The notes beneath the pieces are model-generated. The model ran no database searches. It saw nothing but the letters and a program-made list of their open reading frames with translations, and was not told the DNA's origin. This document shows, one piece after another, positions 9,400 to 17,797 of a stretch of DNA of 64,000 nt (the stretch's first letter is position 1; every line of letters begins with the position of its first letter). The stretch comes from SZUA-287 sp036397975. Its GTDB lineage: Bacteria; Bacteroidota; Ignavibacteria; UBA10030; UBA6906. The position numbers were made by a program, and so were the translations under genes. The stretch covers positions 1-64,000 of the forward strand of contig DASWHW010000099.1 in NCBI GenBank assembly GCA_036397975.1, read 5' to 3'.

Positions 9400-11041
9400 A
9401 CATCTTGAAGATTTGGTGCTTGAATCCGGCAATGTCCAACTCGCCGTCAAGCCATCGAACCAGCTCACTCCCGTATCGATTCATGAAGTAAAGAGGGGAG
9501 AGCGATCGCTCTTGAAGCTCGCCATGTGGCAGCAATGCGCTCGATGCCTTTTCGATTTGGTTGACGACAACTTCATTCCCCCTCTTTTGTGCCTCAATTG
9601 CCTTTCCCTTCAGAACTTCAAGACTCTGTTCCATTTTCTTCTCAACGCTTACCAGAGGTCCAAGGAGAGTCTTGTCGACTTCCCGTAAGCCGAACTCCAA
9701 TTCGTCGATCGCGTGCTTGAACTGAGTGGCAGCCTCACCGAACAACGAGTCCAGCTTGACATCTGCTACTTGTTCGAGGACGCTGGCTGTAAGCTGCTCT
9801 GCGGTTGATTCAAAGAAGTCAGAGATGGTGACATCATATTTCTCGAGGGTCTTGATTGTTCGCTCCGTGATGAACGATGCGCTCGCACGCGGATATACAA
9901 TCGGTTGCTGAACACCAAACATCCTGTAGACAGGTGTTAATTGGGCGTTGTACGCAATTTCTGAAGGGCCTCCAACGTACACCAGAGTAGGGAGCAAAGT
10001 GTCTTGGACTATTGGACGCAGTACCACATTGGGACTGAGCAACTCCGGAGTCTCGTGTGCAATCCTGAGTAATTCATCCCGCGACATGAAGTGTCTCGTC
10101 CCCTTGAGACTGAAATCCTCCTCCCGCGGGTTGATCGCGTATCTTCCTCCCTTGTGAAACATGAAGAGGTTGATTGACTTCGGCTTTACCTGAGCATGAT
10201 ACTTCTTTTCCAACTCTGCACTCTGATCTATCACCAATTGTGATGTCCGCGGGAATTCCTCAATTTCTTTCACGAAAAGGGGAGATGCTAGTCGCTTCAA
10301 GTCTGGGTCATTTCCTGATAGGAAAATCAATCCGTATCCCGAAAAAAGATGGTTCATCCATCCAACAAACGCTTGGTTAAAAGATTTCCCCTCTGCGTAA
10401 TGTGTTGCCAGAGGCTTGAGAATATCCTGCGTATACTCAGAACTTGGCATCGATGACGCCAGTTCTTTATGCACACTCTGGATGTTTGGATCAAAAACCA
10501 GTTCCCCGACCGGCCCAACATTCTTTTCATTCTTTTCGCCACCTATGAGATACTCTATTCGCTGACTCTGGTTTTGGGTGTTGACGATATAGACATGATT
10601 CATTTCCTCAAAGTCATGATCTTCCCCCTCAACCCAAAAGACCGGTACAAAATCACTCTGGGGATACTGCTTCTTGAGTTTTTGCGCCAGTTTGATTGTT
10701 GTCAGTGTTTTGAAAAGAGTGTACAGTGGCCCTCCCAACAAACCGACCTGCTGTCCCGTAACGATGGCAAACGTGGAGGGCTTTTTAAGCAACTCAATCT
10801 TCCCAAAGGTCTCGGCCTCGCATCCAAAGTGCTCGTTCTGTCGCTTCAGAATGTCGGCAAGCTGGTTCCTCTCGCGCTGTGATTTTGCCACCTGCTTCAT
10901 GGCCTGTTCGTATGATGAGCTCAGGCGAAAATCGAAGGGAAAGAAACGCTTGACTGCCTCAAAGTTGTAAATAAAATCATTAAACAGATCTGAAAACCCA
11001 CCGGCGGAATCGGGAAGTTTGTTGTATTCGATCCAGGTCAT
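9398..11041 (-). CDS. bshC: Bacillithiol biosynthesis cysteine-adding enzyme BshC
   Basis: BshC is thought to ligate cysteine to glucosaminyl-malate in the last step of bacillithiol synthesis. The 547-aa length matches the family. Family-type segments include ATVTGQQ-like FAIVTGQQVGLLGGPLYTLFKT, FWVEGEDHDFEEMNHVYI, and PNVVLRPIVQDTLLPTLVYVGGPSEIAY, followed by a C-terminal coiled region and the YFMNRYG ending. The gene is alone on this strand with its own promoter (11093-11123) and a shared terminator. The deacetylase bshB1 is 14 kb away; bshA is not in the window. Confidence 0.94.
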   Translation of the reverse strand: MTWIEYNKLPDSAGGFSDLFNDFIYNFEAVKRFFPFDFRLSSSYEQAMKQVAKSQRERNQLADILKRQNEHFGCEAETFGKIELLKKPSTFAIVTGQQVGLLGGPLYTLFKTLTTIKLAQKLKKQYPQSDFVPVFWVEGEDHDFEEMNHVYIVNTQNQSQRIEYLIGGEKNEKNVGPVGELVFDPNIQSVHKELASSMPSSEYTQDILKPLATHYAEGKSFNQAFVGWMNHLFSGYGLIFLSGNDPDLKRLASPLFVKEIEEFPRTSQLVIDQSAELEKKYHAQVKPKSINLFMFHKGGRYAINPREEDFSLKGTRHFMSRDELLRIAHETPELLSPNVVLRPIVQDTLLPTLVYVGGPSEIAYNAQLTPVYRMFGVQQPIVYPRASASFITERTIKTLEKYDVTISDFFESTAEQLTASVLEQVADVKLDSLFGEAATQFKHAIDELEFGLREVDKTLLGPLVSVEKKMEQSLEVLKGKAIEAQKRGNEVVVNQIEKASSALLPHGELQERSLSPLYFMNRYGSELVRWLDGELDIAGFKHQIFKM

Positions 11042-11092
11042 GAGGAAGTATGCGATTGTGGATGAAGGGTTGGCATGAAGAACTTAGGTGGA

Positions 11093-11123
11093 AAAATATA
11101 AGGGAATGATTGAGGAGAAGCAA
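11093..11123 (-). promoter_or_regulatory. Candidate bshC promoter
   Basis: On the - strand TTG (11123-11121), 20 nt, then TATATTTT (11100-11093). This is an exact-spacing match to the window-wide TTG-N20-TAnnTT pattern, and gives a leader of about 45 nt. Confidence 0.55.
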
Positions 11124-11175
11124 CGAATTCTCTGACATTGAGAAACTTGCGATATGTGAGTGCATCAGATCAACC

Positions 11176-11206
11176 TTGGAAATCATATTGAATTTTCGTA
11201 CGTTCA
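11176..11206 (+). promoter_or_regulatory. Candidate glutamate dehydrogenase promoter
   Basis: TTG (11176-11178), 20 nt, TACGTTCA (11199-11206). It is divergent from the bshC promoter. The predicted transcript start (~11211) leaves only a very short leader before the ATG at 11224. Confidence 0.5.
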
Positions 11207-11223
11207 AGCGAATTTTTCTATGA

Positions 11224-12564
11224 ATGCCCTCAAAGAAAAGCTTTTCTGAAAGGAGTGCGACACCCTTGGTCTCGGACACTGCACAACACGCCGTCTCACT
11301 GGAACCGGGTCCACCGCTGGATGCTGATAATCCTTTTGAATCGATGATGCAACGATTCGATGTTGCGGCGGAGATTCTGGGCCTCGACAAGGGTATCTAT
11401 CAATACCTCAAGACTCCTGCTCGACAGCATATCGTCTCCATTCCCATTCAGATGGATGACGGTCGGATTGAGGTCTTTGAAGGCTATCGTGTGATTCACA
11501 ACGATGTAATGGGCCCTTCAAAAGGGGGCATTCGGTACGCACCCGACGTAACAATTGACGAGGTAAAAGCGCTGGCTGCATGGATGACATGGAAGTGCGC
11601 TGTTGTGAATATTCCTTTCGGTGGTGCAAAAGGGGGAGTTCGCTGCGACCCATCAAAGCTTACCCAGATCGAAATCGAAAAGATCACCCGTCGGTACACT
11701 GCAAATATGATTGATGTCTTCGGTCCCGACCGCGATGTTCCTGCTCCCGACATGAATACAAACGAACAAACCATGGCGTGGATCATGGACACCTATAGTA
11801 TGCATCATCGAAGAACAGAGAATGCAGTTGTGACGGGAAAGCCTCTGATTCTTGGTGGATCACTAGGCAGGAAGGAGGCGACGGGACGCGGAGTCATGGT
11901 TTCTACACTTGCTGCTCTGGAAAAAGTGGGGATGACTCCTGGCCAATCAACGGTAGCGGTGCAGGGTTTCGGAAATGTCGGGTCAATATCTGCAAGGCTT
12001 CTGGAGGAAGAGGGTTGCAAGATTGTTGCCATTAGTGATATTTCGGGCGCGTATTACAACAAGGGAGGGCTGAATATCAAGGATGCAATGGCATACATGG
12101 AGAAGAACAGATCGCTTCAAGGTTGGAAAGGGGGAGACAAGATGTCTCAGGTTGATCTTCTTCAATGTGATTGTGATGTCCTTGTCCCGGCTGCGAAGGA
12201 AGATCAGATCACTTCGAAGGTAGCAAAGAATGTCAAAGCGAAAGTGATTGTAGAAGGAGCGAATGGACCGACGACCGCGAAGGCGGATCCGATTCTCCAG
12301 GAGAAAGGTGTTCTTGTGGTTCCCGACATTCTTGCAAATGCGGGGGGCGTCACTGTTTCATATTTTGAGTGGGTTCAGGATCGCGTCGGTTATTTCTGGA
12401 GCCTCCAGCGAGTGAATCGACGCTTAGAAAGAATGATGCGCACCTCCTTCGATGCTGTTTTCGATATGTCAGAAAAGCACAGCGTGACAATGCGAATTGG
12501 TGCGTACGTACTGGCGATCGACAAGGTCGCAAAAACACTTGTCACACGTGGAATTTACGCTTAG
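11224..12564 (+). CDS. gdhA: Glutamate dehydrogenase (Glu/Leu/Phe/Val family)
   Basis: Reversibly deaminates glutamate to 2-oxoglutarate with NAD(P). The N-terminal dimerisation domain carries the catalytic-lysine motif PFGGAKGGV (~residue 136) and PDMNTNEQTMAW. The Rossmann domain shows GFGNVGSISARLL (~243) and the end has ILANAGGVTVSYFEWVQD. The 446-aa length suits the hexameric small type. Start choice: the ATG at 11224 has no ribosome site, whereas AAAGGAG (11249-11255) precedes an in-frame TTG at 11266. That TTG would remove 14 poorly conserved residues. Cofactor preference cannot be read safely. Confidence 0.94.
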   Translation: MPSKKSFSERSATPLVSDTAQHAVSLEPGPPLDADNPFESMMQRFDVAAEILGLDKGIYQYLKTPARQHIVSIPIQMDDGRIEVFEGYRVIHNDVMGPSKGGIRYAPDVTIDEVKALAAWMTWKCAVVNIPFGGAKGGVRCDPSKLTQIEIEKITRRYTANMIDVFGPDRDVPAPDMNTNEQTMAWIMDTYSMHHRRTENAVVTGKPLILGGSLGRKEATGRGVMVSTLAALEKVGMTPGQSTVAVQGFGNVGSISARLLEEEGCKIVAISDISGAYYNKGGLNIKDAMAYMEKNRSLQGWKGGDKMSQVDLLQCDCDVLVPAAKEDQITSKVAKNVKAKVIVEGANGPTTAKADPILQEKGVLVVPDILANAGGVTVSYFEWVQDRVGYFWSLQRVNRRLERMMRTSFDAVFDMSEKHSVTMRIGAYVLAIDKVAKTLVTRGIYA

Positions 12565-12574
12565 GAGGAGAGAA

Positions 12575-13192
12575 CTGCTTCGTCGGCTGACATCGTTTTC
12601 TATATTTCTCCTTGCCGTCGTTCAGCCAGGGAGCGGGCAGGAGGTGGGGACGTTACCGCTCTCGAACTTGTCGGTCCTCGATGCCTTGGTCAGGGAATCA
12701 GCTGTTACAATCATCCCGGAATGTCATCGGCTGAACGTCAGTCAATTTGCCATCCAACTGACGCCGACGGACCTTGCTCCTTTCTTCCGAAATTCACTAA
12801 TCCGAACATTTACAGACAGTGGCTTTCGGGTTGTCAGTGTTGATTCGGCACGCGTTTTACAGGTTGGGATTCTGAACGGTGGAATCCATTTCCCGTCCGT
12901 CTGGAAGTCCGGCATTTTCGGGAGTCGAGTAGCACAGCGCGTCGCCTCAGTTGATGTTTCTTTCTTTCTGGATCCGCTCGCGGAGGGCGTTCCTGTTCTT
13001 ACCAGGAACGTAATAAAAGAGTTTTCTGATACTGTCGCGGTCGACGCTATCAAAGATCTGCGGCATCCATCTCTTGCACTTGAACAGGGAGAGCTACCAT
13101 CGGAGGGAATATTTTCAGGAGTTCTTGAGCCGCTGGTCCTGTTGGGAGCACTCGCGGTGGGAATTTTCCTTTTGTTCACGGTTCGAAGTTGA
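12575..13192 (+). CDS. Exported protein of unknown function, probable CTG start
   Basis: I do not recognise this family. AGGAGGAG (12563-12570) overlaps the gdh stop and is followed in frame by CTG at 12575, not by ATG/GTG/TTG. From that codon the product is 205 aa and begins with a good signal peptide (LLRRLTSFSIFLLAVVQ, then GSGQ). A 150-residue mixed alpha/beta region follows, with hydrophobic-polar alternation. It ends in a transmembrane helix (LEPLVLLGALAVGIFLLF) and a short basic tail. Upstream in-frame TTG/GTG codons exist inside gdh but lack a ribosome site and would spoil the signal peptide. The stop overlaps the capA-like TTG start (TTGA). Probably a membrane-anchored periplasmic protein. 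Confidence 0.75.
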   Translation: MLRRLTSFSIFLLAVVQPGSGQEVGTLPLSNLSVLDALVRESAVTIIPECHRLNVSQFAIQLTPTDLAPFFRNSLIRTFTDSGFRVVSVDSARVLQVGILNGGIHFPSVWKSGIFGSRVAQRVASVDVSFFLDPLAEGVPVLTRNVIKEFSDTVAVDAIKDLRHPSLALEQGELPSEGIFSGVLEPLVLLGALAVGIFLLFTVRS

Positions 13193-14229
13193 ACCGTTTG
13201 GGGCGGGTCATAACCTGGCTGGGCTTGGCGGCCAGTATAACTTTTACGATAATGTTCTTTTATCGCCCGGAGCCGGGAGAACAATCCTTCGCTGTACCGG
13301 TTGCTGGCAACTCGACCGTAGTACGATTCCTGGCAGTGGGAGATATCAACCTCGGGAGGTTGGCGGGACAGAAGATTCTTGGCGGTGATACGCTTTTTCC
13401 GTTTGAGAATATAGCAACTACGCTCAAGGAATATGATCTGGTCTTTGGCAATCTGGAATCGCAGTTGTCCAACCAGGATGGTGAGACTCAACACCCGGAC
13501 AACAACTACATTTTCACTGGTCCTCCGGCTGGTGCAGTATCGTTACACCGAGCAGGTTTTCACGTAGTCTCAACGGCGAACAACCATGCTCTTGATTACG
13601 GGTATGCAGGATTGTCAGAAACGATCCGTTATCTGCGTGCGAACTGGGTCGAATCGGTTGGAACGAGCGAACACATGGATTCACTCTACCGTCCTCTCTT
13701 GATGGTAAGAAAAAATATCCGGTTCGCATTTTTTGCCTGTACGGAAATCATGAACACGGCCGATAGGTCGTGGAGCAAGGTAGTGTGTAAAGCTGATACG
13801 ACATTGCTCTTGCCGGAAATCCGTTTTTGGAAAGACTCCGTTGATGTAGTGATTGTCAGTTTCCATGGAGGGACAGAGTATGGGGAGGAGGCGTCGCCGG
13901 GAACGCTCTGGTTTGCCAATTGCGTTCTTGTCGCTGGGGCACATGTGTTTCTCGGTCATCATCCTCATGTGTCCTACGGAATCATCGAGGATCATGGGAG
14001 GTTGATCGTTCCTTCGCTGGGAAACTTCGTCTTCTTGCAGCCGCAGCGTTATTGGGCTCAAAGAAGCTTTGCGCTCGAGATTGAGTTTGAGAAAACCGGA
14101 GAAAATATTGTGCTCACAAAATATCGTCCGCTGCCAATACGATGCGGACTACAGCCCGAGTTCCTTCCTCAAGGGGAGGAAGCCATGATGATAGCGCAGA
14201 GAATTCAATCGTTTTCGCGAGTTATGTAA
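13189..14229 (+). CDS. CapA-family protein (PGA_cap metallophosphatase-like)
   Basis: Resembles CapA/PgsA proteins, named for poly-gamma-glutamate capsule synthesis, whose fold is that of calcineurin-like phosphoesterases. An N-terminal membrane anchor (residues ~8-24) is followed by the family motifs AVGDINLGR, FGNLES, TANNHALDYG, VSFHGGTEY and GHHPHV, and by SLGNFVF near the end. The length is 346 aa. It starts at a TTG overlapping the previous stop, so it is translationally coupled. No capsule synthase genes (pgsBC) are nearby, so the substrate is unknown. Confidence 0.85.
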   Translation: MNRLGRVITWLGLAASITFTIMFFYRPEPGEQSFAVPVAGNSTVVRFLAVGDINLGRLAGQKILGGDTLFPFENIATTLKEYDLVFGNLESQLSNQDGETQHPDNNYIFTGPPAGAVSLHRAGFHVVSTANNHALDYGYAGLSETIRYLRANWVESVGTSEHMDSLYRPLLMVRKNIRFAFFACTEIMNTADRSWSKVVCKADTTLLLPEIRFWKDSVDVVIVSFHGGTEYGEEASPGTLWFANCVLVAGAHVFLGHHPHVSYGIIEDHGRLIVPSLGNFVFLQPQRYWAQRSFALEIEFEKTGENIVLTKYRPLPIRCGLQPEFLPQGEEAMMIAQRIQSFSRVM

Positions 14230-15089
14230 TGTCGGAGAATACCGTGGCAAAATATTTATTGTACCTAATACCTCTCTTCATGATTTTCGTTGGGGGATGC
14301 GGTTCATCAGAGGCGACTAAAGAAGTGTCTGTTGAAGAACGGTTCAAGGAGGCGATGGAGCAATTTAATGATCGAGACTATCTCGACGCCATCAATGAAT
14401 TTAAGGCTATCAGTCTCCAGTATCCGGGAAGCGCTTACGCGGATGATGCCCAATACTATCTCGGGGAATGTCATTTCAAGCGAGGTGAATTCCTCCTCGC
14501 AGCATATGAATATGGAGATATGAAGCGATCGTTTCCGGCGAGTTCATTGGTGCCTGACGCCCAGTATAAGTTAGGACTCTCCTATTATGAGCTATCTCCT
14601 CCCGCAAGACTGGATCAGCGATATACAACAAAGGCAAAAGATGAACTGCAGGCGTTCGTCGAGTATTACCCGTCGCATGAAATGGCACCGGATGCAGAGG
14701 CTAGAATTAGAGAATTGACAGACAAGCTCGCGGAGAAAGCATATAATAGCGCTAAGCTCTATCAGCGGATGGAGCGTTACCGCGCCGCACTTCATTATCT
14801 GGACGAAATTACCGAACGGTATCACGATACCAACTTTGCACCTCTTTCGTATCTCACCAAAACAGAAATCGAAATTTCACGCAAGCGTTACCGTTCGGCA
14901 AAGGAGACGGTCTCAAAATTCATTTCCCTCTTTCCCAACAGTGTTTTGCGAGCCCAGGCTGATCGGCTGCTCGAAGAGGCAGAAAACGGGTTACGCAGTG
15001 GTGATGATCGTTCGAGCAGTGTCACGAGCGGAACATCCTCCGGGGCTGACGTATTCCTGCATGGTCTTTCGTCCTCAACGGACCGATGA
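14229..15089 (+). CDS. bamD: Outer membrane assembly lipoprotein BamD-like
   Basis: A TPR lipoprotein that in other bacteria helps BamA insert beta-barrel proteins. I take the ATG at 14229, overlapping the previous stop by one base (TAATG). This gives a lipoprotein signal ending in the lipobox VGGC, with cysteine near residue 25. Five TPR-like repeats follow (for example FNDRDYLDAINEFKAIS, YPGSAYADDAQYYLGE, YPSHEMAPDAEARI). The length is 286 aa. A longer frame extends upstream into the CapA-like gene but lacks a signal. The C-terminal 25 residues are Ser/Thr-rich. Confidence 0.88.
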   Translation: MSENTVAKYLLYLIPLFMIFVGGCGSSEATKEVSVEERFKEAMEQFNDRDYLDAINEFKAISLQYPGSAYADDAQYYLGECHFKRGEFLLAAYEYGDMKRSFPASSLVPDAQYKLGLSYYELSPPARLDQRYTTKAKDELQAFVEYYPSHEMAPDAEARIRELTDKLAEKAYNSAKLYQRMERYRAALHYLDEITERYHDTNFAPLSYLTKTEIEISRKRYRSAKETVSKFISLFPNSVLRAQADRLLEEAENGLRSGDDRSSSVTSGTSSGADVFLHGLSSSTDR

Positions 15090-15562
15090 CCATGGACCCG
15101 AAGCTTGTCAAAGACTCGCAGGTCTTTTCAACAGAACTTGTTCTTCCGAACGATACGAATCAACTCGGAAACCTGCTTGGCGGCCGGCTCATGCATTGGA
15201 TCGATATTTCGGCAGCAATTTCTGCACAGCGGCATACCGGGAGGGTCTGCGTCACCGCGTCCGTGGACGAGTTGAACTTTCATCACCCGATTAAACTGGG
15301 GGAAGTTGTCACGTTACAGTCATCTGTGAACCGGACATTCCGCTCATCGATGGAGATCGGTGTTATCGTGACTGCCCAGGCGCTTGGTGGAAAGGAACGT
15401 CTCGCCAACAACGCCTATCTGACATTCGTTGCAATTGATGAAAATGGTCGGCCAGTTCCCGTTCCTCCTATTGTCCCAAAATCCAGCGAAGAGCAGCGTC
15501 GCTTCGAGGAGGCTCTTCAAAGACGCGAGGCTCGATTGAAACATCGACACAAAGTTGAATAA
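15086..15562 (+). CDS. Acyl-CoA thioesterase (hotdog fold)
   Basis: A 158-aa single hotdog-domain acyl-CoA hydrolase of the YciA/BFIT type, cleaving CoA thioesters in the cytoplasm. Characteristic residues: PNDTNQLGNLLGGRLMHWID (with the active-site Asn/Asp region), then VTASVDELNFHHPIKLGEVVTL and NAYLTFVAID. The ATGA overlap with the bamD-like stop suggests coupling; a second ATG at 15092 is possible. The highly charged C-terminal helix is typical of the YciA group. Substrate unknown. Confidence 0.9.
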   Translation: MTMDPKLVKDSQVFSTELVLPNDTNQLGNLLGGRLMHWIDISAAISAQRHTGRVCVTASVDELNFHHPIKLGEVVTLQSSVNRTFRSSMEIGVIVTAQALGGKERLANNAYLTFVAIDENGRPVPVPPIVPKSSEEQRRFEEALQRREARLKHRHKVE

Positions 15563-15580
15563 TCACTTCCATCGCTGACA

Positions 15581-17797
15581 TTGGCTATTCCCGTTGGAGA
15601 AAAAGAAATTGTTCCCGGTGCGTACATTCGTCGAGTCCTATTAGGCCTGATTCAGGTGCAAGTCATCTGTGTCCTTCAGGCATACTCCGAGCGGCCGTAC
15701 GCTTCATTCGGATCTGTTTCAGGGGTGGCGGTTGATTTCATTCCAAAGGACATATGCATTTTGCCCACCCACCCTCTCATTCAGTTGACGGTGAGTGCAA
15801 GGAACAAACCCGTTCTTCATTTTTTTTCCTTTTCGCGCGATGGTGTCCTTTCACTGCAGTCAGCCATTACCGTAACCGCTCCCGCCCGCTCGATGAAAGT
15901 CCTCGATCTCACCGCAGGACGGACTCCAGATATCGTTCTGCTTCATGAACACACTCTCTCAATTCTATCTATAGACGCTCTGGAGAATCAGCCGCGTATT
16001 GTCTCCTTTCCAGGATCGGGAGACGACTTCACTGCGGCTGATATCAATGGCGATGGACACCCCGATTTTCTTCTCTACGGAAAGAACTCCGCTGGGATAG
16101 CGACAATGATAGGTCGGGCAGGAAAATCATTTGTAGAAGGTCCTCTTCTCTTTCCTGATATATCCGTCAGTGATCTCGTTTGCAAGGATCTGAACGGCGA
16201 TGGGATTACGGATATCATTCTGTGCAATTGGCTTTCGAATCAACTCGTTGTCTTTCTCGGCATCGGCAGAGCAGTTTTCTCTGAGCAAATCACTATTGAT
16301 CTCCCCGGCGAGCCGGAGAACATGTCTCTTGTTTCTCTTCCAAAGAAACGAGAATTCAGGATTGCCGTGAGTGTCCCTGATCAGCGAGAAATCATCATTT
16401 ATGATGGAGATGCCCTTGGCGATTTTCAGCAGAGGGTAGTCATTCACGTGCCGGATGCCCCCCATGGGGTGCGTTTGGTCGATACGAACGGGGACAACTT
16501 GTTTGATGTTGTTACATCGACGAAGAGTGGAATCGTCGTCAGCCTCGCCATGTCGGGCACACACTATTCTGAACCTGTGTTGTATGGCGCCACCATTAAC
16601 CCGTCGTCGTGGGATGTCGGCGATATCGACGGTGATAAACTCCCAGATCTGGTTGTCGGTGAAGCGTCAATGAAAAAGATAGTCGCGCTCGGAAATACCA
16701 AGCATGCCGCGTCAATTCGATGGCCCGATAATTATTCAGTCGGCAACAATCCCACGGGAATAGCCACCCGTGATTTTGATGGAGATGGGTTGATCGATAT
16801 CGCCGTTGCAAATACACGGTCGGAATCTGTATCGATTCTCTATAATGCGGGTGGAGGAAGGTTGCGCGGACAAGATGTTATTCCTGTTGGCAAAGAGCCT
16901 TTGTTTCTCCGCACCGCAAGCGTCGAGCGGGGAGCCGAAAAAACTCTGGTGATCTCGCATTCCCATGTCGATCAGGCCACCGTTCTTCATCTGAATCAGG
17001 ATTCTGCGGAGGCACGATCATCGCTGGTCCCGACCGATAACAACCCGTATGTTGTCTTTGCAAAGGATGTTTCTGCCGGAGGTCAACTGGAAATGCTAGT
17101 ACGTTCCACCAAGCAACGCTCGGTTTCGCTGTCACTCTTCCAGCAACTTGGCGGCTCAGAATTCCTCGAAAGAAGCGTCCGATCAATTCCCAGCGCAAAC
17201 ATCATTGCGTTAACAGTCGGCGATCTGACGAAGAATGGATCGTATGATCTTGTAGTTGCCTCGATGGAAAACTCATCGAAAAGCGTGGTGGTTTCGGTGG
17301 CAGAAGGAGATTCATCGTTCACTTTTCGCCCCGCACAATCGGTGTTTTCGTATAGTGATTCCACCCGGTCTACTGTTGCATTGCTCTCTGGCTTCGTCAC
17401 CAGTCATGAATTCAAGGATATTGTCGTTGTCAAGGGAAAGCCGGAATATCAGATCGGGATTGCATCTGGATTCAGTTTTCTTACTTATCACGATTCTTTG
17501 ATCTGGATTGATCACGTCAACCCCCTGCATGAGGATGCAATCATTTTCAAAGACGTCGACTTCGACAATATTACTGATATCGTACTACCAGACGCTTCAC
17601 AAAAAATGGTCATGGTTTACTACGGGAAGAAGGGAGGGGGGTTCGAAAATGGGTCGAGTGTGTTTGAGGCCGATGATATTCAGTCAATTCGCATTGCGCC
17701 AATCAAATCGCCACCAGCACTCGACCTCATTGTGTCGCGAGGCGAACGAGGCATGGTCTCTCTTGTACCTCAACCGTTCAGGAGAACAGGGAAGTGA
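15581..17797 (+). CDS. Secreted FG-GAP/VCBS repeat protein
   Basis: A 738-aa extracellular-type beta-propeller protein. At least seven FG-GAP-like calcium-binding loops are visible, at about residues 152 (DINGDGHPD), 203 (DLNGDGITD), 300 (DTNGDNLFD), 347 (DIDGDKLPD), 397 (DFDGDGLID), 548 (DLTKNGSYD) and 658 (DVDFDNITD). A hydrophobic stretch around residues 19-32 could be a signal peptide, preceded by an atypical 18-residue polar start. The TTG start at 15581 has no ribosome site and is doubtful. There is no clear C-terminal sorting domain. The stop overlaps the next gene by 4 nt (GTGA). Function unknown; surface binding or adhesion would fit. Confidence 0.8.
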   Translation: MAIPVGEKEIVPGAYIRRVLLGLIQVQVICVLQAYSERPYASFGSVSGVAVDFIPKDICILPTHPLIQLTVSARNKPVLHFFSFSRDGVLSLQSAITVTAPARSMKVLDLTAGRTPDIVLLHEHTLSILSIDALENQPRIVSFPGSGDDFTAADINGDGHPDFLLYGKNSAGIATMIGRAGKSFVEGPLLFPDISVSDLVCKDLNGDGITDIILCNWLSNQLVVFLGIGRAVFSEQITIDLPGEPENMSLVSLPKKREFRIAVSVPDQREIIIYDGDALGDFQQRVVIHVPDAPHGVRLVDTNGDNLFDVVTSTKSGIVVSLAMSGTHYSEPVLYGATINPSSWDVGDIDGDKLPDLVVGEASMKKIVALGNTKHAASIRWPDNYSVGNNPTGIATRDFDGDGLIDIAVANTRSESVSILYNAGGGRLRGQDVIPVGKEPLFLRTASVERGAEKTLVISHSHVDQATVLHLNQDSAEARSSLVPTDNNPYVVFAKDVSAGGQLEMLVRSTKQRSVSLSLFQQLGGSEFLERSVRSIPSANIIALTVGDLTKNGSYDLVVASMENSSKSVVVSVAEGDSSFTFRPAQSVFSYSDSTRSTVALLSGFVTSHEFKDIVVVKGKPEYQIGIASGFSFLTYHDSLIWIDHVNPLHEDAIIFKDVDFDNITDIVLPDASQKMVMVYYGKKGGGFENGSSVFEADDIQSIRIAPIKSPPALDLIVSRGERGMVSLVPQPFRRTGK

